Assembly (NCBI RefSeq): GCF_900215435.1 | Contig: NZ_OCMY01000001.1 | Coordinates: 2,728,001 to 2,792,000, forward strand | Length of the DNA stretch: 64,000 nucleotides | Reading direction: 5' to 3' | DNA from: Candidatus Pantoea floridensis | GTDB lineage: Bacteria; Pseudomonadota; Gammaproteobacteria; Enterobacterales; Enterobacteriaceae | Part shown: positions 19,172 to 28,060 of the stretch, piece after piece | Numbering within the stretch: position 1 is the first letter of the stretch | How the letters are laid out: each line of letters starts with the position of its first letter | The notes under the pieces: model-generated | What the model was told of the DNA's origin: nothing | Seen by the model: only the letters and a program-made list of their open reading frames with translations | Databases searched by the model: none | Made by a program: the position numbers and the translations under genes

Positions 19172-19686
19172 AGCAGCGCCGCGGTTTCTGTCAGAATCTG
19201 TTCGCACCACTGTTCGATGCGCTCATCACTCAATTCGAACTGATTCACATCATCAAGCGCTAAACCCACAAACTGTGCGCCGTCGGCAGTCAGCGGTTTT
19301 TTACTGGTGAACTCGTAGCCTTCTAGCGGCCAGTAACCGACAAACTGCACGCCCATTGGCTGCAGCAGCTCGTGCAGCATGCCGAGCGCATCGAGAAACC
19401 ATTCGGCATATTCACCCTGGTCGCCCATGCCGTACAGCGCCACGATTTTGCCGCGCAGATTCAGGGCCGGGATTTGCGGCCAAATCGCTTCCCAGTCTTC
19501 CTGCAACTCACCAAAATCCCACGTGGGAATACCCAGGATCAGCAAATCGTACTGCTCCATCAGCGACGGATCGTCATCTTTCAAATTGTGCAGCGTGACT
19601 AATTCTTCGCCGATAAAGTCGCGAATTTTCTCCGCAGTCATCTCGGTGTAACAGGTACTGGAACCGTAAAATAATCCAATATTCAT
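19168..19686 (-). CDS. fldB: Flavodoxin 2
   Basis: 172-residue long-chain flavodoxin (E. coli FldB 173). The FMN phosphate loop [15 protein letters not shown] is at the N-terminus, the aromatic loop [11 protein letters not shown] near residue 56 and the second FMN loop [13 protein letters not shown] near residue 92. The start is the ATG at 19686; longer frames upstream lack similarity. It donates electrons to reductive enzymes and belongs to the SoxRS-linked set in E. coli. Its 3' end overlaps the ygfX stop by four bases on the opposite strand. Confidence 0.95.
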   Translation of the reverse strand: MNIGLFYGSSTCYTEMTAEKIRDFIGEELVTLHNLKDDDPSLMEQYDLLILGIPTWDFGELQEDWEAIWPQIPALNLRGKIVALYGMGDQGEYAEWFLDALGMLHELLQPMGVQFVGYWPLEGYEFTSKKPLTADGAQFVGLALDDVNQFELSDERIEQWCEQILTETAALL

Positions 19687-19786
19687 GCAATTAATGCTCT
19701 GACTGAAACTGACTCGGGGGCAATTGTACCAGAAGCAGGCTACTTTCAGGCATAATGAGCACGATTTCACACGGGCGGAGATAACA

Positions 19787-20680
19787 GTGCAGGACAGCGA
19801 TCTGATCGAACAGTTTCTCGATGCGCTTTGGATTGAACGTAATCTGGCGCAGAACACGCTCGCGTCCTACCGGCAGGATTTGCAAACGCTGATCGGTTGG
19901 CTGCACCATCACGATCGTACGCTGTTGACGCTAGAAGCGCTTGATTTACAGCAGTTTCTCGCCGAGCGCGTCGAGGGCGGCTATAAAGCCACCAGCTCCG
20001 CGCGCACCCTCAGCGCCATTCGCCGCTTGTGCCAATATTTGTATCGGGAAAAAGTGCGCAGCGACGATCCCAGCGCGCTGCTTTCTGCCCCTAAGCTGCC
20101 GCAGCGCTTGCCGAAAGATCTCAGCGAAAATCAGGTTGAACGCTTGTTACAGGCACCCAGCATTGATGTGCCGCTGGAACTGCGTGATAAAGCGATGCTG
20201 GAGCTGCTGTACGCCACCGGATTACGCGTTACCGAGCTGGTAGGGTTAACCATCAGTGATATCAGCCTGCGCCAGGGCGTGGTGCGGGTCATCGGTAAAG
20301 GCAACAAAGAGCGCCTTGTGCCCTTAGGTGAAGAGGCGGTTTACTGGATTGAATACTATATGGAACATGGCCGGCCGTGGCTGCTGAATGGGCAAACGCT
20401 GGATGTGATGTTCCCCAGCCAGCGTGCGCAACAAATGACGCGACAGACCTTCTGGCATCGCATCAAACACTATGCGACCCTTGCCGGTATTGATAGCGAA
20501 AAGCTGTCGCCGCACGTGTTGCGCCACGCATTTGCCACACATTTACTGAACCATGGCGCCGATTTACGCGTCGTACAGATGTTGCTGGGCCACAGCGACC
20601 TCTCGACGACGCAAATTTATACGCATGTCGCCACTGAGCGCCTGCGTCTGTTACATCAACAGCATCATCCGCGCGCTTAA
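19787..20680 (+). CDS. xerD: Tyrosine recombinase XerD
   Basis: With XerC resolves chromosome dimers at dif, activated by FtsK. 297 residues (E. coli 298). The start is GTG 19787 with CGGAG at 19776-19780; the frame extends upstream to an ATG at 19724 without homology. The core-binding N-domain is followed by the catalytic domain with Arg in [12 protein letters not shown], Lys in [11 protein letters not shown], His/Arg in [14 protein letters not shown], His in [15 protein letters not shown] and nucleophile Tyr278. dsbC and recJ follow at once (22 bp and 6 bp), matching the E. coli xerD-dsbC-recJ run. Confidence 0.97.
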   Translation: MQDSDLIEQFLDALWIERNLAQNTLASYRQDLQTLIGWLHHHDRTLLTLEALDLQQFLAERVEGGYKATSSARTLSAIRRLCQYLYREKVRSDDPSALLSAPKLPQRLPKDLSENQVERLLQAPSIDVPLELRDKAMLELLYATGLRVTELVGLTISDISLRQGVVRVIGKGNKERLVPLGEEAVYWIEYYMEHGRPWLLNGQTLDVMFPSQRAQQMTRQTFWHRIKHYATLAGIDSEKLSPHVLRHAFATHLLNHGADLRVVQMLLGHSDLSTTQIYTHVATERLRLLHQQHHPRA

Positions 20681-20702
20681 GAAGCGGTAACAAGGATTTA
20701 AG

Positions 20703-21416
20703 ATGAAAAAGCAGCTCACGATGCTGGCTCTGCTGGTCAGCGCATTCACTGGATTGGCGCATGCCGATGACAACGCCATTCAGCAAACGCTGAAAAAACT
20801 GGGCCTGCAACAGGCGGAAATCCAGCCCTCACCGCTGCCGGGCATGAAAACCGTGCTGACAGAAAGTGGCGTGCTGTATGTTTCTGAAGACGGTAAACAT
20901 ATGATTCAGGGGCCGCTTTATGATGTTAGCGGCACTCAGCCGGTTAACGTCACCAATCAGCTGCTGGACAAAAAAGTCAGCGCGCTGGCGCCTGACATGA
21001 TTGTCTACAAAGCGCCTAAAGAGCAGCACGTCATTACCGTGTTCACCGATATCACCTGTGGCTACTGCCGTAAGCTGCATGAGCAGATGGCGGACTACAA
21101 TGCGCTCGGCATCACCGTTCGTTATCTGGCTTTCCCGCGTGAAGGGCTGAACGGTCAGGTTGAAAAAGCCATGCGTGCCATCTGGTGCAGTGCCGATCGC
21201 AACAAAGCTTTCGATGCCGCGATGAAAGGCGATGCGCCGCAAATGGATGCGCCCGCCACCTGCAAAATCAATATCGAACAGCAGTACAAACTGGGCATCC
21301 TGTTTGGTATTCAGGGCACGCCGGCCATTCTTACCGATAGCGGTATGATGATTCCTGGCTATCAGGGACCGCAAGAGCTGAAGCAAGTGCTTGACGGCCA
21401 GAAGCGTGGCGGTTAA
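20703..21416 (+). CDS. dsbC: Periplasmic disulfide isomerase DsbC
   Basis: 237-residue precursor with a signal peptide MKKQLTMLALLVSAF, cleaved near GLAHA. The N-terminal dimerisation domain is followed by a thioredoxin domain with active-site CGYC at C119/C122 and the cis-Pro loop GTPAIL near residue 204. A second cysteine pair (IWCSAD and PATCKI) is the structural disulfide. DsbC reshuffles wrong disulfides and is kept reduced by DsbD. An AAGGA site precedes the ATG. Confidence 0.97.
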   Translation: MKKQLTMLALLVSAFTGLAHADDNAIQQTLKKLGLQQAEIQPSPLPGMKTVLTESGVLYVSEDGKHMIQGPLYDVSGTQPVNVTNQLLDKKVSALAPDMIVYKAPKEQHVITVFTDITCGYCRKLHEQMADYNALGITVRYLAFPREGLNGQVEKAMRAIWCSADRNKAFDAAMKGDAPQMDAPATCKINIEQQYKLGILFGIQGTPAILTDSGMMIPGYQGPQELKQVLDGQKRGG

Positions 21417-21422
21417 CGCACA

Positions 21423-23150
21423 GTGATTCATTCTGTTGAACTCCGTCGGCGCGAAGCTGAGGCCGACGCCAGCTTGCCCGCTGATTTGCCCCCTTTGCTT
21501 CGTCGTCTGTACCTGCAACGCGGCGTGAAAGATGCGCTGGAACTGGAACGTGGTGCCAAACATTTGCTGCCGTGGCAAACCCTCGGCGGTATTGAAGGCG
21601 CAGTTACGCTGCTGCATCAGATGCTGCAAACCGGCAAGCGCATCGTGGTAGTTGGTGACTTTGATGCCGATGGCGCCACCAGCACGGCGCTAACCGTGCT
21701 GGCACTGCGTAGCCTGGGCGGTAACGTTGATTATCTGGTGCCAAACCGCTTTGAAGATGGCTACGGATTGAGTCCGGAAGTGGTTGAGCAGGCCAAAGCG
21801 CGCGGTGCAGAGATGATCCTCACCGTCGATAACGGTATCTCCTCGCACGCCGGCGTCGATACTGCGCATCAGCATGGCATTCCGGTGCTGGTTACCGATC
21901 ACCATCTGCCGGGCGACACCTTGCCCGCCGCCGAAGCGATTGTGAATCCCAATCTCAACGACAGCGCATTCCCTTCGCGCTCGCTGGCGGGTGTTGGCGT
22001 TGCTTTCTATCTGATGCTGGCGCTGCGTGCGCATCTGCGTCAGCAAAACTGGTTTAGTGCCGGTCGTGCGGAGCCAAATCTGGCGGAACTGCTGGATCTG
22101 GTGGCGCTGGGCACCGTGGCGGACGTGGTACCACTTGATGCCAATAACCGCATTCTGGTGTGGCAAGGCTTAAGCCGCATTCGTGCGGGTAAGTGCCGCG
22201 CGGGTATTCGCGCGCTGTTAGAAATTGCCAATCGCGATGCGCGTCAGCTCGCCGCCAGCGATCTCGGTTTTGCTGTCGGTCCGCGTCTCAATGCCGCCGG
22301 TCGTCTGGATGATATGTCGGTCGGCGTGGCGCTGCTGCTCACCGAGGATATTTCTCAGGCACGCATGCTGGCGAATGAACTCGATGCGCTCAATCAGACG
22401 CGCAAAGAGATTGAGCAGGGCATGAAGAGCGAAGCGCTGGCGTTGTGCGATGAGCTCGAGCGCCAGCATACCGATCTGCCGCTTGGCCTGGCGTTCTATC
22501 ATCCGGAGTGGCATCAGGGCGTGGTCGGCATCCTCGCTTCGCGGCTGAAAGAGCGCTTTCATCGCCCGGTGATTGCTTTCGCGCCTGCCGGCGACGGCAC
22601 GCTGAAAGGTTCCGGTCGCTCAATTGCCGGTTTACATCTGCGCGATGCGCTGGAGCGTCTCGACACGCTGTACCCCGGCATGATGATTAAGTTTGGCGGT
22701 CATGCGATGGCGGCAGGTTTGTCGCTGCAAAGCGAAAAGTACGAACCATTCCGTGAACGTTTTGCCGCGCTTATTGATGAGTGGCTGGATGGCGAAGCGT
22801 TGCAGGGCGTGATTTGGTCAGACGGCGAACTGCATGCGCAGGAGTTTACGCTGCACACCGCTGAAATGCTGCGCGAAGCGGGTCCATGGGGTCAGGCATT
22901 CCCGGAACCGGTATTCGACGGTAAATTCAAACTGCTGCAGCAGCGCCTGGTGGGCGAACGCCATCTGAAAGTGATGATCGAGCCTATCGGCGGCGGCCCG
23001 CTGTTAGATGGCATCGCCTTCAACGTGGATACTACGCTGTGGCCAGACACCAGCGTGCGGCAGGTGCAGTTGGCCTATAAACTGGATATCAATGAGTATC
23101 GCGGCAATCGCTCGGTGCAGCTGATCATCGATCATCTCTGGCCGATGTAG
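21423..23150 (+). CDS. recJ: Single-strand-specific 5'-3' exonuclease RecJ
   Basis: 575 residues (E. coli 577), start GTG six bases after the dsbC stop. DHH-family motifs are in order: VVGDFDADGATSTA near residue 77, TVDNGISSHA near residue 136, TDHHLPGD at 158-165, ALGTVADVVPL near residue 231 and the GGHAMAAG DHHA1 motif near residue 424. It acts in RecFOR recombination, mismatch repair and base-excision repair with Mn2+ or Mg2+. prfB follows after 198 bp of noncoding DNA that includes a large palindrome. Confidence 0.97.
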   Translation: MIHSVELRRREAEADASLPADLPPLLRRLYLQRGVKDALELERGAKHLLPWQTLGGIEGAVTLLHQMLQTGKRIVVVGDFDADGATSTALTVLALRSLGGNVDYLVPNRFEDGYGLSPEVVEQAKARGAEMILTVDNGISSHAGVDTAHQHGIPVLVTDHHLPGDTLPAAEAIVNPNLNDSAFPSRSLAGVGVAFYLMLALRAHLRQQNWFSAGRAEPNLAELLDLVALGTVADVVPLDANNRILVWQGLSRIRAGKCRAGIRALLEIANRDARQLAASDLGFAVGPRLNAAGRLDDMSVGVALLLTEDISQARMLANELDALNQTRKEIEQGMKSEALALCDELERQHTDLPLGLAFYHPEWHQGVVGILASRLKERFHRPVIAFAPAGDGTLKGSGRSIAGLHLRDALERLDTLYPGMMIKFGGHAMAAGLSLQSEKYEPFRERFAALIDEWLDGEALQGVIWSDGELHAQEFTLHTAEMLREAGPWGQAFPEPVFDGKFKLLQQRLVGERHLKVMIEPIGGGPLLDGIAFNVDTTLWPDTSVRQVQLAYKLDINEYRGNRSVQLIIDHLWPM

Positions 23151-23228
23151 GAAAAATGAAGTCGCCATCAATCCGCTACTGGTTGTCCGTTAAGGCATGA
23201 AAAACCCTCATTATCGAAAGCACACATG

Positions 23229-23269
23229 GTAGCGGCGCAATTCAATGCGCGATAAATCGCGCCGCTACA
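23229..23269. repeat. GTAGCGGCGC palindrome (larger repeat class)
   Basis: Outer arms GTAGCGGCGC / GCGCCGCTAC flank an inner AT-rich section with GCGCGATAAATCGCGC. A second copy, with the two inner parts swapped in order, is at 36357-36398, so this is a repeat family distinct from the TCGCCAT type. Confidence 0.72.
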
Positions 23270-23348
23270 AAGTGGGTGTGCTTTCGGGTAAACTAGCGCG
23301 TTAGTTTTTATCTCCTTTCACCGAATCGTCAAAAAAGACTGAAAAGCC

Positions 23349-24447
23349 ATGTTTGAAATTAATCCGGTCAAAAATCGTATTCAGGACCTCAGTGAGCGCA
23401 GCGACGTTCTTCGGGGGTATCTTTGACTACGATGCCAAGAAAGAACGCCTTGAAGAAGTAAACGCCGAGCTGGAACAGCCGGACGTCTGGAACGAACCCG
23501 ATCGCGCGCAAGCGCTGGGTAAAGAACGTGCTTCGCTTGAGGCGGTGGTTGAAACCCTAGATCATATGCGTCAGGGCCTGGAAGATGTGCAGGGCCTGCT
23601 GGATCTGGCGGTAGAAGCCGACGACGAAGAGACCTTCAACGAAGCCGTTGCCGAGCTGGATGCGCTGGAAGTGAAGCTGGGCGAACTGGAATTCCGCCGC
23701 ATGTTCTCTGGCGAATATGACAGCGCTGACTGCTACATGGATATTCAGGCCGGTTCCGGCGGCACCGAAGCGCAGGATTGGGCCAGCATGCTGCTGCGTA
23801 TGTATCTGCGCTGGGCCGAAGCCAAAGGCTATAAAACCGAAATTATCGAAGAGTCAGACGGTGAAGTGGCTGGTACCAAATCCGCTACCATTAAAATCAT
23901 CGGCGACTACGCGTTTGGCTGGTTGCGCACCGAAACCGGCGTTCATCGCCTGGTGCGTAAGAGCCCATTCGATTCCGGCGGCCGTCGCCATACCTCATTC
24001 AGTTCGGTGTTTATCTACCCGGAAGTGGATGACAACATCGATATCGACATTAACCCCGCCGATCTGCGTATCGACGTTTACCGCGCCTCCGGTGCGGGCG
24101 GCCAGCACGTTAACAAAACCGAGTCTGCGGTGCGTATTACCCACTTGCCGACCAACATTGTGGTGCAGTGCCAGAACGACCGTTCACAGCACAAGAACAA
24201 AGATCAGGCCTTCAAGCAGTTACGCGCCAAGCTGTACGAATATGAGATGCAGAAGAAAAACGCGGACAAGCAGGCAGCGGAAGATAACAAGTCTGATATC
24301 GGCTGGGGCAGCCAGATCCGTTCTTATGTTCTCGACGATTCACGCATCAAGGATCTGCGCACCGGCGTAGAAACCCGCAACACCCAGGCGGTGTTGGATG
24401 GCGATATCGATCGTTTTATTGAAGCAAGTTTAAAAGCAGGGCTATAA
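23349..24447 (+). CDS. prfB: Peptide chain release factor 2, with programmed +1 frameshift
   Basis: Recognises UGA and UAA. The ATG is at 23349; codon 26 is an in-frame TGA (23424-23426) inside GGGGGTATCTTTGAC, the known RF2 shift site: an internal Shine-Dalgarno-like G-run, the slippery CTT and a poorly terminating TGAC. A +1 shift skips T23424 and resumes at GAC 23425, so the coding join is 23349-23423 plus 23425-24447 and the product has 365 residues, exactly the E. coli length. SPF (near 205) is the stop-codon-reading motif and GGQ is at 250-252 in [12 protein letters not shown]. Low RF2 favours the shift, giving autoregulation. lysS follows 9 bp later. Confidence 0.97.
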
Positions 24448-24456
24448 GGAACCGAC

Positions 24457-25977
24457 ATGTCTGAACAACAACCGCAGAGCGCTGATGCCGCCCTTGAGTT
24501 AAATAACGAACTGAAAGCGCGTCGCGAAAAACTCAACGCGCTGCGTGAAAAAGGCGTGGCGTTTCCCAACGATTTCCGCCGTGATACCACGGCCGATCTG
24601 CTGCACGCCAGCTATGACGAAAAGAGCAACGAAGAGCTGGAAGCGCTGGGCGTCGAAGTGAGCGTGGCCGGTCGTATGATGACGCGCCGCATCATGGGTA
24701 AAGCCTCCTTCGCCACCCTGCAGGATGTCGGCGGCCAGATTCAGATCTACGTATCTCGCGACGATCTGCCAGAAGGCGTTTACAACGAGCAGTTCAAAAA
24801 GTGGGATCTCGGCGATATCCTTGGCGCGCGCGGTAAGCTGTTCAAGACCAAAACCGGTGAGCTGTCGATCCACATCTCTGAGCTGCGTCTGCTGACCAAA
24901 GCGCTGCGTCCGCTGCCGGATAAATTCCACGGCCTGGCCGATCAGGAAACCCGTTATCGTCAGCGTTACCTGGACCTGATCTCTAACGACGAATCACGTA
25001 ACACCTTCAAAGTACGCTCAAAGATCATGGCCGGCATTCGCCAGTTCATGGTTAACCGCGACTTCATGGAAGTGGAAACGCCAATGATGCAGGTGATTCC
25101 TGGCGGTGCCTCTGCGCGTCCGTTCATCACCCATCACAATGCGCTCGACATCGATATGTACCTGCGTATTGCGCCAGAGCTGTACCTGAAGCGTCTGGTG
25201 GTAGGCGGTTTTGATCGCGTGTTCGAGATCAACCGTAACTTCCGTAACGAAGGTATTTCGCCGCGTCATAACCCAGAGTTCACTATGATGGAGCTCTATA
25301 TGGCGTATGCGGATTACAAAGATCTGATCGAGCTGACCGAAAGCCTGTTCCGCACTCTGGCGCAGGATGTGTTGGGCACCACCAAAGTGCCGTATGGCGA
25401 TCACAGCTTCGATTTCGGCAAGCCGTTTGAGAAGCTCACCATGCGTGAAGCGATCAAGAAATACCGTCCGGAAACCGACCTGAGCGATCTGGAAGACTTC
25501 GATAAAGCGGTGGCGATTGCTAACTCGCTGCATATCAAAGTTGAGAAGAGCTGGGGACTGGGCCGCGTGGTCACGGAGATCTTCGAAGAGACCGCCGAAG
25601 CGCACCTGATTCAGCCAACCTTCATCACCGAATATCCGGCTGAGGTTTCCCCGCTGGCGCGTCGTAACGACGAGAACCCGGAAATCACCGATCGCTTTGA
25701 ATTCTTCATCGGCGGCCGTGAAATCGGTAACGGCTTCTCGGAGCTGAACGATGCAGAAGATCAGGCTGAGCGTTTCCTGCAGCAGGTGAATGCCAAAGAT
25801 GCCGGTGATGACGAAGCGATGTTCTACGATGAAGATTACGTCACCGCATTGGAGCACGGCCTGCCACCAACCGCAGGTTTGGGTATTGGTATTGACCGTA
25901 TGGTGATGCTGTTTACCAACAGCCACACCATCCGCGACGTGATCCTGTTCCCGGCACTGCGTCCAACCGGCAAGTAA
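24457..25977 (+). CDS. lysS: Lysyl-tRNA synthetase, class II
   Basis: 506 residues (E. coli LysS 505). An N-terminal OB-fold anticodon-binding domain ([19 protein letters not shown] near residue 70) is followed by the class II catalytic core: motif 1 around FMEVETPMM near residue 206, motif 2 in [20 protein letters not shown] near residue 258, and motif 3 in [15 protein letters not shown] near residue 478. Co-transcribed with prfB, as in E. coli. The transcript probably ends at the palindrome at 25998-26024. Confidence 0.97.
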   Translation: MSEQQPQSADAALELNNELKARREKLNALREKGVAFPNDFRRDTTADLLHASYDEKSNEELEALGVEVSVAGRMMTRRIMGKASFATLQDVGGQIQIYVSRDDLPEGVYNEQFKKWDLGDILGARGKLFKTKTGELSIHISELRLLTKALRPLPDKFHGLADQETRYRQRYLDLISNDESRNTFKVRSKIMAGIRQFMVNRDFMEVETPMMQVIPGGASARPFITHHNALDIDMYLRIAPELYLKRLVVGGFDRVFEINRNFRNEGISPRHNPEFTMMELYMAYADYKDLIELTESLFRTLAQDVLGTTKVPYGDHSFDFGKPFEKLTMREAIKKYRPETDLSDLEDFDKAVAIANSLHIKVEKSWGLGRVVTEIFEETAEAHLIQPTFITEYPAEVSPLARRNDENPEITDRFEFFIGGREIGNGFSELNDAEDQAERFLQQVNAKDAGDDEAMFYDEDYVTALEHGLPPTAGLGIGIDRMVMLFTNSHTIRDVILFPALRPTGK

Positions 25978-25997
25978 TCCTCTCCGATATCTCGTAG

Positions 25998-26024
25998 GGT
26001 CGCCATTCATGGCGACCTTTTTTT
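25998..26024 (+). terminator. Palindromic repeat acting as lysS terminator
   Basis: GGTCGCCATTCATGGCGACC followed directly by seven Ts and preceded by GTA, so this copy of the repeat family has the form of a rho-independent terminator. It lies 20 bp after the lysS stop. Confidence 0.72.
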
Positions 26025-26061
26025 ATTCCAGCGGCATAAAACAAAATTCCTGATGACAACC

Positions 26062-26077
26062 CGGCACGCTCTGTGCA
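26062..26077 (+). promoter_or_regulatory. Candidate sigma-54 promoter of the RpiR-type regulator
   Basis: CGGCACGCTCTGTGCA places GG and GC exactly 12 bases apart, as in the -24/-12 consensus TGGCACG-N4-TTGCA; it differs at the first T and the first T of the -12 element. Start of transcription would be near 26088, leaving about a 20-nt leader before the ATG at 26109. Confidence 0.5.
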
Positions 26078-26108
26078 GGATGGTTTTTTTCATTTTCAGG
26101 GAAACACC

Positions 26109-26960
26109 ATGAGTGCAAAAGCGGCAACGTTAGAGGGCCGGATTCGTCAGCACTGGGATCAGCTCTCCAGCCACGAACAGCGCTTAGCCGACGTGCTTCT
26201 CGCCGCGCCCGGGCAGTTAGCCATGAACACCGCCACTGAACTGGCGCACAGCGCAGGCGTCTCGAAAGCCACCACCACACGTTTCTTTCGCCATCTCGGC
26301 TATGAGAGTTATGAAGCCGCACGCCGTCAGGCGCGCGAGATGCAGAGCAGCGGTTCGCCGCTTTATCTGCAACCGGCACCCAGCGCATCGCCACTGGCCA
26401 GCATCATGCAGCAGCACCTGGAAAAAGAGATCGCCAACCTGGTCAACAGCTATCGCACGCTGGATAGCGAACAGCTGCAGCAGGCGGTGACGGCTATCAG
26501 CCAGGCACGCCGTGTGGTGGTGATGGGCTGGCGCCACAGCCAAACCATTGCGCATTTGATCTATCGCGATCTGATTCATATCCATTCTGATGTACGCCTG
26601 CTGCCGCGTCCGGGCGATTCGCTGGCGGAACATATGGCGGCGCTGACGGCGCAAGACGTGGTAATTTGCGTCGGACTGCGCCGCCGTATGCCGGCGCTGG
26701 AAACGGCCATGAATGCATTAGCCGAGCGCAATGTGCCCATGCTGTATATCGCCGACGTGCTCTCCGGCAAACCGGCGCGCCACGCGCAATGGGTGATTCG
26801 CTGCCATACCGATAGCAGCCTGATCTTCGATAGCACCGCCGCGCTCTCTGGTGTGTGTAATCTGCTCTGCTCACTGGTGGCCCGACAAATGGGTAAAGCC
26901 AGTAACGATCATCTCGCGCAAATTGAAGCGCTGCACCAATCCCTCGATGAACTAGAATAG
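26109..26960 (+). CDS. RpiR/MurR-family regulator (HTH plus SIS domain)
   Basis: 283 residues. The start MSAKAATLEGRIRQHW at 26109 has AGGGA at 26098-26102. The N-terminal HTH_6 domain (about residues 1-80) shows NTATELAHSAGVSKATTTRFFRHLGY, the RpiR-family recognition helix. The C-terminal SIS domain (about 120-255; VVMGWRHSQTIAHLIYRD, ALTAQDVVICVG) usually binds a phosphosugar but in several amine/amino-acid clusters may sense another ligand. It is followed by the transporter/DUF1989 operon on the same strand, its likely target. A sigma-54-like promoter lies upstream and NtrC-like repeats just after its stop. Effector unknown. Confidence 0.88.
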   Translation: MSAKAATLEGRIRQHWDQLSSHEQRLADVLLAAPGQLAMNTATELAHSAGVSKATTTRFFRHLGYESYEAARRQAREMQSSGSPLYLQPAPSASPLASIMQQHLEKEIANLVNSYRTLDSEQLQQAVTAISQARRVVVMGWRHSQTIAHLIYRDLIHIHSDVRLLPRPGDSLAEHMAALTAQDVVICVGLRRRMPALETAMNALAERNVPMLYIADVLSGKPARHAQWVIRCHTDSSLIFDSTAALSGVCNLLCSLVARQMGKASNDHLAQIEALHQSLDELE

Positions 26961-27009
26961 TGCGCCGTGCTGGCGCACTGCGCGCCAGAAATCTCACCAA
27001 AGCAGTGCA
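26961..27009 (+). promoter_or_regulatory. Two NtrC-like inverted repeats (putative enhancer)
   Basis: Site 1 (26961-26977) is TGCGCC-N5-GGCGCA, a perfect dyad. Site 2 (26993-27009) is CTCACC-N5-AGTGCA, matching ten of twelve positions of the NtrC pattern TGCACY-N5-RGTGCA. Their centres are 32 bp apart, the three-turn spacing of the strong NtrC pair upstream of E. coli glnA, and they lie about 190-220 bp before the predicted sigma-54 start. Site 1 could alternatively be a hairpin after the regulator stop or an operator of the RpiR protein. Confidence 0.5.
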
Positions 27010-27163
27010 ATCCTGCCAACTCTCTCTCCAGCAACAGCCGCCGTCCCGCTCGCCTGTGAAACCAAAGAAATTAAAAATAAAAAAAAGAAACAGTTGTTTC
27101 CAATTGATTTTACTAGCTAAAGATTGACCTGGCGTGATGCCCTCTGCGCAGTGGTGAAAAAAC

Positions 27164-27179
27164 TGGCACAAAACATGCT
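27164..27179 (+). promoter_or_regulatory. Sigma-54 promoter of the binding-protein/DUF1989 operon
   Basis: TGGCACAAAACATGCT has a full TGGCAC -24 element and a TGC -12 element with GG and GC at the required spacing; only the first T of TTGC is changed to A. Transcription should begin near 27190, 32 bp before the first ATG at 27222. Confidence 0.68.
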
Positions 27180-27221
27180 CAGTAGAAAAAGACATTTCAC
27201 CAACACCAGGGAAACACCATA

Positions 27222-28058
27222 ATGAAAAAAACAGCACTGCTGATCGCCGCACTTCTTTCCGTTGGCACCGTGGCGCAGGCGCAAGCCGACACGCTGTCCG
27301 ACATCAAAAGCAGCGGCAAAATCACCGTCGGTATCGATCCAACCTTTCCGCCATACGAATACACCGACGACAAAGGCGAGATCACCGGTTACAGCGTGGC
27401 GATCATGCAATCCTTCGCAAAAGATCTCGGCGTGAAACTCGAGTTTCAGAAAACCGCCTTCAGCGGCATTCTGCCGGGCCTGATCTCTGGCTCCTTCAAT
27501 GCTGAAGGCTCCTCTCTCAACGTTACCGCTGAACGCGCGAAGAAAGTGTTGTTCACCGTGCCGTACAGCAAAACCGTTAACGGCGTGCTGGTGCGCGAAG
27601 CAGAGGCGAAAACCTTCAGCGGTAAAACCCTGAGTCCGGAAAGTTTGTCTGGCCTGCGCGGCGCAGTGAAAACCGCCAGCGTGCCCGAACAGCTGCTCAA
27701 GGGTTTCAACGAGCAGCTGAAGAAAGAGGGTAAAAAACCCATCGTCATTATCAACGTGGATTCGCTGGACCAAACCGTCAGCACGCTGATGACCAAACGC
27801 GCCGATTTCGTCTATGACGACATCTCAGTACTGGCGCCGGTAGCGAAAAAATACGCCGGTAAAGTGGCACAGGTGGGCGAAGTTGGTCCGTCACAGTGGA
27901 TGGGTTGGGCGACGCGTAAAGAAGATGGCAGCCTGAACAAAGCCATTAGCGATCATATTCTGGCGATGCAGAAAGATGGCGAGCTGACCAAACTGCAACA
28001 GCAGTATCTCGGCACCACCTTCACCGTGCCCGCCAGCGACTTCATTCCGCAGGAGTAA
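27222..28058 (+). CDS. Periplasmic solute-binding protein of an amino-acid-type ABC importer
   Basis: 278 residues with a signal peptide (MKKTALLIAALLSVGTVAQA, cleavage near AQAD). The mature protein is a family 3 binding protein (SBP_bac_3): GKITVGIDPTFPPYEYTD near residue 33 is the hallmark N-lobe segment and GEITGYSVAIMQSFAKDLG follows, with KTAFSGILPGLISGSFNA for the next strand-helix unit. The family usually binds polar amino acids, opines or related amines; the ligand here is not known. CAGGGAAAC precedes the start. First gene of a six-gene run with three DUF1989 genes and two permeases, under a sigma-54 promoter. Confidence 0.92.
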   Translation: MKKTALLIAALLSVGTVAQAQADTLSDIKSSGKITVGIDPTFPPYEYTDDKGEITGYSVAIMQSFAKDLGVKLEFQKTAFSGILPGLISGSFNAEGSSLNVTAERAKKVLFTVPYSKTVNGVLVREAEAKTFSGKTLSPESLSGLRGAVKTASVPEQLLKGFNEQLKKEGKKPIVIINVDSLDQTVSTLMTKRADFVYDDISVLAPVAKKYAGKVAQVGEVGPSQWMGWATRKEDGSLNKAISDHILAMQKDGELTKLQQQYLGTTFTVPASDFIPQE

Positions 28059-28060
28059 CT

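Noticed and set aside
23353..24447. prfB as a gene starting at 23353 with a different N-terminus, or as a frameshifted pseudogene
   Set aside because: The ATG at 23349 plus the known +1 shift at TGA 23424 gives a 365-residue RF2 that matches E. coli; the other reading has a non-homologous start.
26961..27221. Guanidine riboswitch upstream of the DUF1989 operon
   Set aside because: I looked for conserved guanidine-I (ykkC) features such as ACGGG-type motifs and a terminator or ribosome-site switch and saw none; the gap is better explained by NtrC-like sites and a sigma-54 promoter.
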